Below are positions 45,001-58,012 of a stretch of DNA of 64,000 nt, in pieces. The stretch covers positions 9,372,001-9,436,000 of the forward strand of contig NC_053046.1 in the NCBI RefSeq assembly GCF_003473485.1. Direction: 5' to 3'. The position numbers and the translations under genes are program-made. The DNA comes from Medicago truncatula (Eukaryota; Streptophyta; Magnoliopsida; Fabales; Fabaceae). Every line of letters starts with the position of its first letter. The stretch's first letter is position 1. The notes below the pieces were generated by a model. The model was given only the letters and a program-made list of their open reading frames with translations, made no database searches and had not been told where the DNA came from.

Positions 45001-45526
45001 TTTTTTTAAAAGCAAAGGAGAATAAAAATCATGGGAGCTGATCTGTTAAACCATTCGTTATAAATAGCAATAGATAGATATGCACCACCGTGTTCGGTAA
45101 AAATAACGGATGATTGATCAATTAATTTATAACGTATAACAAGATAGTTGATGGTTGACAAGTTAATTGAGTTGTTTGGTAAAATTAGCGGTTCAACTAG
45201 ATGATAAATGTGAAATGACATAAAAGGGTATTCTTTAATTCACACTAAAAAATTTATCAATTAATATTTAAATTATTTAAAATTTAGCAATTTTATTTTA
45301 TTAATTGATATATCTTGTATATATATATTATTATTATTATTAAATTAATTTTATTTCTTAATTTTTTTTTCTTTCCTATTTTTAGTCTCCATAATGTATA
45401 AATAATTAAACGTGACAATAAAATACACTCAGCACATAATAATAATCTTTGACATATAGTTTTAAAAAATAAACAGTAGTGAACTTTTTTTAATACAAAA
45501 ATAATTCAAAATTTATTAATACATTA

Positions 45527-47690
45527 TGGACGTGGGTAAAGACATTTGTAGATGTTGGTTGTGAGACATCGGAGTTAAGTTTATAACTGCACATGTTGTT
45601 GGAGTGTAATGTCATTCTATTAGCTAACTGGACGAGACATCGGAGGCAAAAGAATAGAGTGGATATCTCGTTATCTGCAAGACTTCGAGATGTATGGAGG
45701 ACAATAGGTAAATGTATAATTGAAATATGAGAAATATATAATCGACCAAGGAAAGAGATTAGATTACTAGCAAGTGAAACTTAATCTCATCACAGCTTGT
45801 CAATTGTTTGTATCACCTCTCTAATTTTGTCGATATAAACTATCAACCATCTATCTACTACCACCACTTTTAACCGTCAAAGTAATTAAATGATTCACTA
45901 ACCAAGCTCATATGGATCGATATTTAAAAATAATTTGATTCCACTAGCAAAGTGATTTATCAAGTTGTTGTGTTGATGATCACCGGTCAAGAATAAATGA
46001 TTGTGGTTGGTGAGTTGAGTTGGGTGGGGAGAAGATTCTCGAATCGCGATATTGGTCAATACATGAGAACGAGGGGCTGCTTTGTTTTTGTGGTAATTTC
46101 AACCATTGTTGTAATAGTCAAAAAGTAAAGAGGTTTCGAGGCGCCACTATTTTTGTCGTCAAATAGAACTATCGGTCAAAGATGGTGTGAAGCAACTGAT
46201 GCATTAATTTACAGTTGTTGGAGAATATCTTCACTAGTGTTGGGGGTACCTGCAAAGACACTCTAACGTTAAAGTTAGTGAAGCTTTGAGGAGATTTCTC
46301 ATAATGAGAATGTACAACCTATTTTTAGTGTGGCACGTCCTATTTATCGACCCCCCAACGTGGAAGTTTAATTTATGTCCTTATGTCTCAGTGGTCGGTG
46401 TTGGAACAAAATATGTTTAACATGACCTTTTGAGAGTTTTGATGATAATAAGGTATTAAAAATTGTCAATTGGATATGCTAATATTTGTTCAAGTGTGCA
46501 AGACCATATACAAGGTTAAGTATATTTGTAGGTTCTGAAGTAACAAATTAAGAGCTATGGAATCAACAAAAAGGAAGCTTGAAGCATTTGAAGAGAAGTG
46601 CTGCTGAAGTCAAGTGCTCCTGAAGTGATGACGTCATCAACATCAAGTTCATCAGAAGCTCAAGATCACCAGAAGTTGAAGTTCATCAGAAGATGAGAGA
46701 CTTAAAGGTTCAAAGGTTGTTCATTGGATTTGATCTCGTCTAAGATCAGGAGAGTGGAGCAACGACTAATTCAAATGAAGTTGAAGGCATTGAATGCTTA
46801 CTTTTTGAAGAGCGTTGACAAAGTACAATTGTACGAAGTGTATAACCACTATCTCCACTACTCAGTTTGTGTCTCTGCTACAAGACAAGAATAACAGCTC
46901 TGCCTGCAACATTGTTCCCTCAGACTTGGAATGGATTTGAAATTGATCCTTCATAGGACAATAACCATATCAGGCAAAAGATCATTGCGATTGATCAAAG
47001 CTTCGAACGACTCTATTTTGATGTGCTGGCAATTTACAACGTCTCTTATCAAAGTTCATATCTTAGAAATTCTAGAGTCTTAAGAGTCTGTATATGATTT
47101 GTATTGTGAACACCACTGATTGTATATAAAGTGTTCAACCTCAAACAATTTTCTTTGTAATTCTGTTTGAATAGAAGTCTTTTGCAGTTGTGCTTGAGCA
47201 TATGAAGTCTCTTGATTGTGTTCAGGAGCATAGGAAATCTCCTGCAGTTGTGCTTGAGTAGTTTGAAGTCTCTTGCTAGTTGTAGCTCTGAGTAGTTGTA
47301 ATCAGATATTACATTTTTAGTGAACTCTCCTTGGAAGTGCAAGGGGGACATGACTACTTCCGGTTTGTGGAAGGAACTTGTATAATTGTTTTGTGTCTCT
47401 CTTCTTTCTCTCTTTGTTTTATCCGCTGCAATTAGTCCTGACATCACTTCAGAAATAGAATTCTATCTGCTTCTGATTAGTGTTTTCAGCTTAGGAGAAA
47501 ATGAAGAAAAAACTAACACAATTCAACCCTCCTTTCTTGTGTTTTTCTCACCTTCAGTCGGGAGGTCATTGAATCAAGATAAGGATTCAAAGTGGCTTCG
47601 AGCATATGATTATGTGTGACACATATCTTCACCAATGCATGTAGATTGTAGTGGCGAGTAGACGCCACCTTATTAAATCTTAATTGTAAT
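45527..47690. repeat. 1-kb repeat, copy 2 (split by a solo LTR)
   Basis: Second copy of the repeat at 43650-44670. It is interrupted at 46399-47556 by a solo LTR, and the match resumes right after the target duplication. Confidence 0.75.
46399..47556 (+). mobile_element. Solo LTR, family 1 (plus orientation)
   Basis: Fossil, 1,158 bases, TG..CA, with a 5-base target duplication GTCGG at 46394-46398 and 47557-47561. Start TGTTGGAACAAAATATG. It belongs to the same family as 24771-26046 but lies in the other orientation, and is probably of the SIRE/Maximus type of Ty1/copia. No internal region. The empty-site sequence is preserved in the sister repeat near 44548, which confirms both borders. 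Confidence 0.9.
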
Positions 47691-47957
47691 CGCAGACTGA
47701 GTGTGTAGAAAATTGAACCTTTGCTCGATCCGAAACAAATATATAAACCAAAGTTGAAACTAAAATCTATCTTTCTTTTTTTTTATGTTTTGTTTTTTTG
47801 TATTATAATAGAATATAGATAAATCAAAACAAATTAATCAAAAAGTACCACAAGTATATTGACATATAAACACAGAAAGTTATGTGAGAAATGAGAATCC
47901 AACAACGAGACGATGAAGATGAGGACGACGATGATAGTTCTATAATAATAAAGAAAC

Positions 47958-48051
47958 TGCATCTACGTTGAGACCTTGGCAATTAGAAAGTTATATGATA
48001 ATCAAAACAACGAGACGAGGACGATGAATAAATTGCATCTACGTTGGGACC
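47958..48051. repeat. Small direct duplication at the P450 3' end
   Basis: 'ctgcatctacgttgagacct' and its near copy occur at about 47958 and 48026. The right copy contains the P450 stop codon, so the last coding bases and stop have been duplicated just beyond the gene. Confidence 0.7.
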
Positions 48052-49859
48052 TTGGCAAAAAGGCAAAGATGGTTCTTCTTGTGTTGAGCAATCCCTGGCA
48101 ACCTTTCAAAATCAACATCTTCCTTAACCAACCCATGTGGCAATTCCCAATCAAAGGAATAGAGGATATTGGCAAGGATAAGTTCCAATGATGCAACTGC
48201 CATAGAAATGCCTGGACAAATTCTTCGTCCAGATCCAAAGGGAATAAATTCAAAGTCTTGTCCAAGAAAATTTATAGAACTTTCTAAGAATCTCTCTGGA
48301 TAAAACTCTTCTGGATCTTTCCAAACATTAGAGTCTCTATGAATAGCCCAAGCATTCACATACACTATTGTCTTTGCTGGAATCTGGTAACCACCTATAG
48401 TGCACATTTCCATTGACTCCCTTGGCAGTAGCAATGGATTTGGTAGGAATAATCTCAATGTCTCTTTTATGACTGCCTTCAAGTAGGAGAAATTTTGTAT
48501 ATCATCTTCATCTAAAAAGTCTTTTTTAACTCTTGAACTCCTAATCTCTTGTTGTACTTTCTTCATTACTGCAGGGTTCTTTATTAGGACAGTCATTGCC
48601 CAAACTAATGTAGCTGATGTTGTATCTGTTGCAGCTACAAGCATATTCTGCGCGTTAAAATAAAATTAAAAAAATAGTTTTAAGTACTATTTAAAAATAA
48701 ATTTTTTAAATTTGGTTTATGATATAATACTATGGCGTCATTTGATCCAGGTAGCCGACCCCATTTAGTGGGATTAGGCTTGGTTATTGTTGTTGCTGCT
48801 TACTTTTAATATGATCAACTTCGGCACCACAATTTCACAGCATAACTATAAAGCCACAATTTTACGAGAGAATATAAATTATTGCTAAAGGTGGATTTAA
48901 GAAGGTGTTAACCAAAAACTAAAACAAAGATTAAAGTGGAAAATTTAATTAAAATAGCTTACCATAAGGATCCCTTTTATGTGATCAAAAGTGATATCAA
49001 AAGAAAATGAACGCTTTTCCTTCAATTGGAGTAAGACATCAACAATAACCTTTTCACTTGTAAATTGTTGTTCATTTGGATCCAAATGTTCATCAATAAT
49101 TTCTTGGTAGAATTCATCAAACTCTTTGAAATTTCTATCAAGACGACCATGCAACCCTCTTAGTTTATCAATCCAACCCATAAATGGAATATAATCAGAA
49201 ACAAAGAAAGCTGTCAACATGGCCTCAAACTCATGCAACATTCCATGGAATTTACTACTCTCTAGTCCTTCATCTTCATACCTCCTCCCAAAAGCAACCC
49301 TACAAATTATTTTACTTGAGAGAGAAATTAATAATTCACTCAAATTTGTAACAACTGAAGAAGTAACATTGTTAGAAATTTTTTTGATCATTTCTTTCAC
49401 CTCAAACTTTCTTATAGAGGAATAAGATGACACACGCTTGACACTAAATATATGAATATTACAAATTTTTCTTAAATCTCTCCAAGGATCACTATATTGA
49501 GAAAATGCAATTTCTGATCCATTATAAGATAATTTTTGTTGGCCATATAGGATAGGTCTATTACAAAACACATGATCATTGTCTTTAAATATTTCTTTGG
49601 CAATTTTAGCTGAAGAAACAACAATTGCTGGCCTTAAACCAAGTTGAAGTGAAAATATTGGTCCATATATTTTTGAAAGTTTTGATAATTGAAGATAAAG
49701 AGTAGAATTGTCTAGCTGATGAAGATTCCCTATTATGGGTAGGCCTCTAGGACCAGGTGGAAAAGGTGCATTCATGGTTCTTCTACGTTTATGAAAGAAC
49801 ATAAGTAATGGAAAAATCAGGCACAAAACAAGGAGAATTAGTGACAACATTATCACCAA
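48039..49859 (-). CDS. Cytochrome P450, CYP71 clan (CYP83-like)
   Basis: Two exons on minus, 49859-48963 and 48647-48039, joined in frame (ILM/NMLV) to 501 residues, the normal length for the clan. Exon 1 has a membrane anchor (about 1-22), the basic hinge and PPGPRGLPIIGNLHQL. Exon 2 has the I-helix oxygen-binding ATDTTSA, the K-helix KETLR, PERF and the haem loop FGSGRRICPG with the axial Cys at about 443. It would sit in the ER membrane and use NADPH-P450 reductase to oxidise a small molecule. The substrate cannot be read from sequence. The single phase-0 intron before the I-helix is typical of A-type plant P450s. CYP83-like is my best family guess, from legume homologues remembered. No break seen. 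Confidence 0.93.
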
Positions 49860-49923
49860 AATGAAGAGGAAAAAATACGCTTCAATCTTGTTAAGTTCAA
49901 CTTCGAATGATAAAATATTACAC

Positions 49924-49932
49924 GTATATATA
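49924..49932 (-). promoter_or_regulatory. TATA box of the P450 gene
   Basis: TATATATA-type box on minus, about 65-70 bases before the ATG at 49857-49859. Confidence 0.5.
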
Positions 49933-50069
49933 ACCTGGTTTTAGACCTTCATTTAATACGTTAGTATTTTGAGAGCCACAAATTTTTTTGACCTGCGGAT
50001 AAGCAAAAAATAGGCACTTGATAACACATGAATGATATCATATGTATGTAGAAGTGTGTCTGATATAGT

Positions 50070-50146
50070 AGGGAGTAATTTCAGCCTTTGAACAACTCAC
50101 CTGAATTCTTTGGATGAGATAAGGGTACACGTGGGCTGTTTCATGG
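50070..50146. repeat. Direct repeat right of the P450 gene
   Basis: Second copy of the repeat described at 44926-45000. Confidence 0.8.
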
Positions 50147-51703
50147 CACCCAGCAACATTGTTGTTTGGAAACTAGTGATTCCAATCCCTTTACTGTTTT
50201 TTTTCTGGGCTATTACCTTTTTTATCTATACGTTTTTCACACGTCCTATTTTTTCTTTTGTAAATACCCTTTATTCGAATTATAGAATTTCAACCATGTT
50301 TTGTGTTCTCTAATCCGAACGTTGTTACAATTGAAGTCAAGACTATAGAACTATATTGATGTTTGTCTGGTGCTTGTAAATATACGGTTCAAATTATACC
50401 ATGCACCCTAACACACCTACGGCGATATGCAACCCCTCCCTAAGCCTTTTACATAATTGCATTCAGACTAATACAAGTCGGACTTCCCTCCTCCATTTGA
50501 CCACTGTCCATTATAGCATGGCTTGGTCTCTGATGCGGCCTAACCGTATCCTAAAGTCTAGCCATTATTGGTCCCATGATGCTCAACAACAACCTCATCA
50601 AAGGTCTTCTGCTCAGGTGGCCTCATGATATAAACATATTCTGGTTAAGGTATGATGTATGGATGTGAAATATCACCTCATGTATCCGGTTTCCATCTCT
50701 AGACCAGTCGGAGCACGCAAACCTAAATATTTCGATATTAGTAATGATCAAAATACTACACGTAGCGCTAACTGATCTCCTGCCCGTTCATCTGAGGACT
50801 TTCAATATCATGTGGATGCCTTGGGGTGGTTTGACATAACCAAACTAGTGCAACATCCGTTTTGGCAGACATCGGACCATGCAAGGTATGTATCTGAGTC
50901 ATCTAGAATAAAGACTTATTCGCTGGAAGAGACATGTCTCACGATGGCCTGCCATAGTTTCATGGGAACAGAGCTAAGACCCATGTGATCCAAATGGGAT
51001 CATGTGGGATCTACGACAACATGACCCTTTAAGGAAACAAACATCATGCGACATGGGTGTCAATCCTCTTTGTATCCACCTCAATAATCCCTAGCCTCAA
51101 TTGCCTGAAAATGCTGGAATATCCAAGCATGTATCAACATCAATATAAGTATAAAAAACATGTTTAACATGTAAATAAATAGCAATTCATTGTTGTTTAT
51201 ACATGTAAGAAGCTCAAGTTTTCAGCCAACTGTGAAGTCTTATAATGGGCTCCTTGCTTAGCTCCTTATACATGTGAGCAAGGGAAGTCATTCCCCATAC
51301 GTACAAGAGAGGTTTCTGATTTCGACTTATATGTAGGAAGGGTTCGGATTATAGAATCCAAAACATAGTTTGGATTCTATAATTCAAGCAAATGATATTT
51401 TGTATAAAAAAAAAAAAAAAAAAAAGGATGTGTGAATAACGTATTAGATAAAAAAAAAAAAATACAGTCCTTTTAGTGCTTCTATCACATGGCAACATGC
51501 ACCTTTATGTATTTGTGATTTGATATATAATAGAATGTTATAAACATGTTCTCCTAAAAAGAAGAAAAGTATCAATTAAGGTTAAGTTTAAAAAATAATA
51601 ATAATAAAAACATTTGGTAATTAGAAAAGAGACTTACATTAAAAAAGAAGTTGTCACAAAAGTTGTATCAAATGGTTGTTTAAATATCACTACTCTTTTT
51701 TTA
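50147..51703. other. Spacer without recognised gene
   Basis: Several short frames with no recognisable protein. The A-rich stretches at about 51400-51460 could be tails of retroposed sequence, but no element is defined. Confidence 0.4.
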
Positions 51704-51708
51704 ATGAG

Positions 51709-53224
51709 TGATAAGTGCTCAAAAGTAACATATTTCATGTGTTAACTTAGGCAAATTAGTGACTTGTTTTGCAAGTTATCTAAGGAAAAGCTACCATTTG
51801 AGTGTAATATTACTATTTATGCTTTACATGCCTGATTCTACCCAATTTATGCAGGAAATGACAAGCAAGGACCAAAAGAAGGAAGCTCCTGAACCAAGGT
51901 CTGTTCGCTTAAGCGAACCAGTTACAGAGAGCAACCGTTCTATTCGCTTACAAGCACGCCTTCAGTTCGCTCAGGACAAAGCTCCGTTCGCTTAAGCGAC
52001 CTATGGTTCGCTTAAGCGACCTATGGTTCGCTTAAGCGAACCAGTTCCAGAGAGCACCAGGATTCTTCGCTTACTAGCACGTTTCCAGTTCGCTCATGAA
52101 GAAAAGGTCATTTCGCTTAAGCGACCTACGGTTCGCTTAAGCGAACCAGTTACAGAGAGCTCCAGGAAAGTTCGCTCACACGCTCGCTTGCGTTTCGCTT
52201 AAGCGAAGTTCATCCAACTTCAGAAGATAAGGACCACGTGGCAGCTCCTCAATGGTCAACATTAGATTTCCTGGATGTTCGCTTAAGCGAACTATGCTTC
52301 GCTTAAGCGAACTGGCACGCAGTCAGCCCATATAAATAGTTTTCTTTTCTCTTTCCAAAGTATTCTATTACATTTTTATTCATATTTTTCTGGTTTTAGA
52401 GAGAGACTAGGGCTTTTCTAGAGAGAGAAACACAAAGCAAGGTAGTTAGGAGTAGATTCAAGCCAAGATTTGTTGAGACATCATGGATCTTGTCATGGAA
52501 TCTTCACCCTTTCTTCATCCTTTGCAAAGCTATCATAGACATATGTAGCTACATCTACTCTTGTAGTTTTGAGGTATTCAAACAAGCTATTATGTAATCT
52601 TTTGATCTTTTAATATATGGTTCTAGCTTATTTATTCAATATTGTTGTTATTCTTGTTTTTATTGTTTTATTGAGATTCAAAATGATATGGACACATACT
52701 TTTGAATCTAGAAATAGAATAACAATCTATCTTAAGTTATCACTCTAGACATGGATGTTAATATTTGATAATCACTTTTAATCTAGAACTTAATGCTTTT
52801 GGGTAATTTAATCGGTTGGGAAATCGTCGATTAAACTACCCAAACGACTTTGTGATCGTTTAAATGTTTGGGAAATCGATGTTTAAACGATCCCTTAGAA
52901 ATAACGATATCATTTGGACACGAATGATATTGTTGAGTGATTGTGATAATATAGTTTAAAAAGCTAGAATCCGTTAATCGATCGAGAGATTGCAGCTGTT
53001 ACGCTTGGTTGATGTCTCTGACCGCAAGCGGAATAGCCCTATCTCTTCTCGTTTTACTTTTATGTCGATTAGGAAAATAGTTTTACACAAACAAACAATT
53101 TATACCCAAACACTTAACGTGACAAATATTGTGAAAATGCTTATGAAATACGCAACTCCCTGTGGACACGATCCTATTATACTTACGTGTAAATAGTTTT
53201 ATGAGAGGTAAAAATCCTTCATCA
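51709..53224 (+). mobile_element. Solo LTR, family 2, with a cluster of short palindromes
   Basis: Fossil, 1,516 bases, begins TGATAAGTGCTC and ends CATCA, with a 5-base target duplication ATGAG at 51704-51708 and 53225-53229. The U3-like part (51904-52312) holds nine copies of TTCGCTTAAGCGA. A TATA box (CATATAAATAG near 52330) follows, then a likely transcribed part. The segment 'ctccctgtggacacgat' near the right end resembles Ty3/gypsy-type LTR ends. No internal region remains, so the superfamily is tentative. Confidence 0.85.
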
Positions 53225-53466
53225 ATGAGCACTTGTAACATTCTATTATATATTTTGGGTCAGATAGTATAGTAGTTATAAATTCACATTTACGGTGAAT
53301 AAATATTTGTCGTAATATATTTACTAGAATATTCACGAATCATTTAACCTATTTGAGTTGGTCAGGTATTGGTTTAAGACCTCAGAGTGTGCTTTTTCTT
53401 ACAGTTTTAGATTAGATTATCCTTGTTGCTAATTTGGATGAATTAGTTTAGCTTCTTTTTTCTTTG

Positions 53467-54056
53467 TTACAAATGAAAAAGGAAAAAAAAAACTACAAAC
53501 CGAGTACCATTAGCATCATCAATTAAAAGGGGGCCTAAATCTGTAAGGGGGTTTCTACAAACTGCGAAGTCGACATTGTTTCTAGCACCCGTCTTCGCAA
53601 ACCAGTTCGCACAAGAATTACCTTCGCGGTAGATGTGAGATATATGCACCTGCCAATTACGTTGCAGCAGCTTACGCAACAAAGCAACCTCATTACCATA
53701 AAGATGATATAATGTGTTTGCCTCATTAAGGATTCTAATAGTTTCCAAGGAATCGGTAAAACATTGAACTTTCTGGTACCCCTCTTCCCAACACAACAAC
53801 ATACCTTTAAGCAAACCCATCAACTCATCATACAAGATATTAGACCAACCAACAGATCCAGAAAACCCAAGCATGAATCGACCTTCATGGTTTCGGATGA
53901 TGCCTCCGAACCCCGCTGCACTTGGGTCAGTGAGAGCGCTCCCATCAACATTCAAAGCCATCCATCCAGTGTCTGGTCTCTTCCAACAAACCTCACACGC
54001 AACCCCACTTCCACGAGCACCTATGCCCCCAATCCCAAATGCCTTGACAGTTTAGC
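53467..54056 (-). pseudogene. RNase H-domain fragment (plant LINE-type RVT_3)
   Basis: Read on minus: ..KRPDTGWMALNVDGSALTDPSAAGFGGIIRNHEGRF (first Asp), DELMGLLKGML (Glu), QCFTDSLETIRIL (second Asp), HISHIYREGNSCANWFAKTGA, about 165 residues. This is the reverse-transcriptase-like RNase H domain found at the end of plant L1-type LINEs and in many orphan host copies. The catalytic DED residues are visible. No LINE reverse transcriptase precedes it, and no promoter or start context supports an independent gene. I take it as a LINE-derived or orphan fragment that happens to have an open frame. Confidence 0.75.
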
Positions 54057-54099
54057 TTTTTAAAAAAAGAAGTGTGCTCCTTCAAAAAACTATAGCTGT

Positions 54100-55218
54100 C
54101 ATTACTTAACAATGATTTAAGGTTGATATTGATCTGAAATCACACTTTCTCTATGATTAAATAAGTGATTTTCACATATTTTTCACTCATCTTTCATTTG
54201 CTTTGTGATTTAATCGTATTTGCACAACTTTATTTGTTTTGATTTATCGCCTTTGTGCACTGTTTTTTTTTTCTTCATCCGTATAAGTGCAATATTTATT
54301 TGACTTAAGTTGAAATATTAGCCTTAATCAAGTGTAGATTTAATCAATAACTTTGGTGTCTCCCGCGTTGCAGATCAGAGACATGAGTTTTATGAAGACT
54401 TGAATATAGTCATATTTGTAGGCTTATGTACTCCGTCTTTTTATGCTATTAACATAGATGATGCAAGTTTGTTTTCATATTCATGATTTTTATTTTTATC
54501 GACTTTGAATTTGTATTGTTTGAATATTTTATCAATTTAAATAAATGAATATCGTTTATTTTTATTAAAAAATAAATTAAAAATTATACAAAATTTTTAG
54601 TTTGGTGTTTTACATTTAAAAATATATGCCAGGGCCGCTGTATTCCATTTGATATGCATGCAGATGCAGCTAATTGCAAATTTTGGTAGCGTCTACTCCC
54701 ATTTTCGTCATTTCAGAAGAGACATACATGCACCATGACCTCTGTGAGTGTGAGGGATGGACCAACGCATAACATGCAAATATAAATTAATATTTAATTT
54801 GATTGATGTGGAGGAATCATAAGAATTCTTGTAATATACATTGGTAGAATGAAGGAAAATTTTGTCTACTCGAAGAATTAATCTCTACAATTAATAATTT
54901 CAACGTATTTTTTTAACAAGCAAAATGAAATATATTAAAAAAAAGAAACTCATTAGCATAAGATGTGTTAGAGAAAAACACTAATGATTTTAAAGTTACA
55001 CTCCGATAATTTAATATGTACCATGCAATCAATTGTTAATAGTTACGTGAGTTATTGTCTTTGAAAAAGAAATATTTTTTATCATTTAAAATTGTAACAA
55101 CAAAACATTGTCAACCAAATGTGTCAACGAAATAAAATTTATTTTTAAAATTTTTTATTACTCATAATATTAATTATTTTTTATGTTAAAATTTTAAAAA
55201 ATGATTATTACAGACAAT

Positions 55219-55250
<32 letters not shown>

Positions 55251-55560
55251 TGAGATCCAATGACACCAAGTGTCAACGGATTCGTTGACACCAAATCTTA
55301 AGCGTTCATTTCTTTTAATCTAAAGGTCAATAATTATTGATAAAAATCTTAATGTGGACACTTAGTATTTCATATCTCCTTTCCTAAAAATCCTCTTGTT
55401 TCCTAAACTATACCTATCTTCTTCTCATTGATATATATGTACCAACACCATGTTATTTTTCAAAAGAATTGATTCATGGTTGTTAAATTGTTTTATGTCA
55501 TTTTTTTTGACATAAACCCTTTTTTATTCCTTCACAAGAATATGAGTTTGGGATCATCCC
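54100..55560. other. AT-rich spacer with a TA/GA microsatellite
   Basis: (TA)n followed by (GA)n lies at about 55219-55249. A short self-complementary phrase 'tgacaccaagtgtcaacgg' follows at about 55260. No gene seen. Confidence 0.6.
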
Positions 55561-55590
55561 TTTCAAATCATATTTCACCGTATCTTTCCA

Positions 55591-55680
55591 ATTCAAACCG
55601 TAACAAAAATATGAGATTAAGTTCAAACCGTAACAAAAATATGAGATTAAGTTCAAACCGTAACAAAAATATGAGATTAA
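55591..55680. repeat. Three 30-bp tandem repeats
   Basis: The unit beginning ttcaaaccgtaacaaaaata occurs three times in a row, with copies nearly identical. In frame it would read SNRNKNMRLS repeats, but no gene context supports a protein. Confidence 0.9.
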
Positions 55681-56927
55681 GCACCTGAATTAAATTCTTG
55701 AAATTGGAATAAAAAAGTATGTGAGTCAATCGAACTGCATCATTGTTGTGAAATTAAATTCATGAATTATCACAACAATAATTGATCCAATTTTGCCATG
55801 GCATCTCTAAAGAATTAGATATAGACGACATCATTATAAAAAAAAAAAATGAAGCACAAATCGAAATTAATCACAAGATGTGAGAGGGCAAAAGATCAAG
55901 AAGATTCATGAATATCAGATTCACTTTGCAAACAAGAGAATAAGCAGGATCATGATTGGGGTTTTTTAATCATTGAATACAATAATAGTGTGTGATTGAA
56001 AAAGAGGATACACAATAAATAAAATATGGAAAGTTATCATATATATATATATACACCATTTTTCATACACTTCTTATGTACACCCCCATATATTAGGGGT
56101 ATTTGAGTAATTTTACATCATATCATCACCCTTTTTCATCTCTTCTTTCAATGTTTTTGCCACGTGTCACAAATGTGTGTGAGTGTAAAAGGGCGTATGT
56201 CACCTGAGGTGGTTCATGTATAAGAGCTCTATAAAATATGAAGGGATGAAGTCATTCACTGTACGATGCGATATGGAATGAAATAAATTAATAAGCAGCT
56301 GATGGATGTTCCATTAATCACCACACTTGCGTTATTAATCAGCATACGCATTCGACACTTTATTACTCATCACTTTTTGTTTTTTTGTTAAAAAAAGACA
56401 AACATGCATAATATACAACACATTAAGTAATTATCTATTGCTAATGACCCTGACTTGGCATTCACCGTATAGCATGATTGCTAATAAACACACTGTATCT
56501 TTAATATTTACTTTTTTATTGGATAAAATTATGTTGATCTTACACTTTAAAAATGAATATTTTTTATTGTGATTTTAAAAATGAATCTAATATAAAATGA
56601 TAAGATTCATGTAAGTTATAATAAAGGTTATTTTCTACTTAAAATTTATTTTTTTAACTTCCTTAATCGATATCTCCCGAATACTGATTAGTATAACTTT
56701 TTTTTAAAAAAAACCTTAGGGCAAAACACATGTACACTCCAAATGCTAAGAACTGAAAACTCGTGGATTCAAACTAGTGTTTCAACTTATCAATAATTGC
56801 AACTATGATTTTAACTTTATACTTACGAGATTGTTTGCATTGAAATCAAGTAATATGATATTATCATGTAGACGGTAGTAACATTTTCATCTATCCATTT
56901 ATTTTACGGATTTTATTCTTTTTTTTA

Positions 56928-57062
56928 TCAGGTAGTTTAGTGGTTAGAATTCATCTTATAAGTTGAATAAATGAGGTGTCCGGGGTTCGAACTCCGACCC
57001 CTGCATATAACAATGCATTGTCCCTGCCAACTGAGTTATGTTCATGGGGATATATCATTTTT
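56928..57062 (+). mobile_element. tRNA-derived SINE (plus strand)
   Basis: Box A-like TAGTTTAGTGGTTAG (about 56934-56948) and box B-like GGTTCGAACTCC (about 56985-56996), with a body of about 130 bases. It is related in layout to the element at 10494 but differs in the tRNA-like head. No tRNA fold. The tail is T-rich and the ends are uncertain. Confidence 0.6.
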
Positions 57063-57308
57063 ATTCTATTCTTCATTTTATGTTCTCTTTTATCATGTTT
57101 CAGTGGGAAAATACGAAAAGTTACAATTTGTTAAAATATTTTTCCTTCAGTTTTTATTATAAGAATATTTATTTTAAGATTGATCTTATTTGTAAAGAAC
57201 ATTAAAATGCACTTTTGAAACACCAAGTTTTAATAAAATCTGACAATTTTGACCTTTTATTTTCAAATTTCACTTCTAGCCTCGTAAGATTAATCCATTT
57301 GTTAAAAC

Positions 57309-58012
57309 CAGAGCCGTTCCTAGAGTTTTATGGGTCTTAGGCATAATATGAAAAAAGGGTCATTACATAATAGATCATAATTTTTTTTAGCTTATTGTTG
57401 TGTTTTTTCAGCTCTTCATTTCGTTTTTTATTTCGCTTTTCACTACCAAATAAATGTTTTTTAGATAACATCTGAAAATAAATTAAATACTCTATATACA
57501 CAAAAACAAAATAAAATTTTAGAGAAAAATAGCACATGCATGGTAAACTAAAATTTTAGCACCCCATTTTCAACTAAAATAGAATTTGCTTTGTTATGAA
57601 AATTATCCCAATTTCTTGGATAAAAAATATCGTCGATATTTTTAATATTAGTGAAGCACATTATTAGGAAAAAAGGACCCAAAAAAATATCATTAATTTC
57701 TTCGATAATAAATTTTTTAGCATATTATTAAGAACAACCAAAAAAAATTATAGGAGGGTGTATATAGAAATATTTGTGCCACATGGGATATATATAATAA
57801 ATCTCACTAAAAGGGCCAAAAACATTAACAGATTTCAGCCCATTCCTTTATCATGTCAAAGTTTAGGCCTTTTCAGATAATTTTGCTATATATACCCCCC
57901 AAAATCCAAATATTTCTATATACCCCCTACACCTTAAAAAAACTTTTGGACCCCCTACCGACATGGGCCCTAGGCCGTCGCACTCGCGGCCTATGCCCTA
58001 GGGCCGGCCCTG
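57309..58012. mobile_element. Non-autonomous hAT element with target duplication
   Basis: A 704-base element bounded by an exact 8-base target duplication GTTAAAAC (57301-57308 and 58013-58020). Ends CAGAGCCGTTCCTAG and, inverted, CAGGGCCGGCCCTAG are hAT-type termini. The interior is AT-rich without a transposase, so movement would need an hAT transposase in trans. Both ends look intact. Confidence 0.88.

Noticed and set aside
51900-52320. Repeated palindromes as a CRISPR-like array
   Set aside because: Spacing is irregular, spacers are related to each other, the host is a plant and the array lies inside an LTR.
53764-54063. Plus-strand open frame of 99 codons
   Set aside because: It is the antisense of the RNase H-domain fragment, which has clear catalytic motifs on the other strand.
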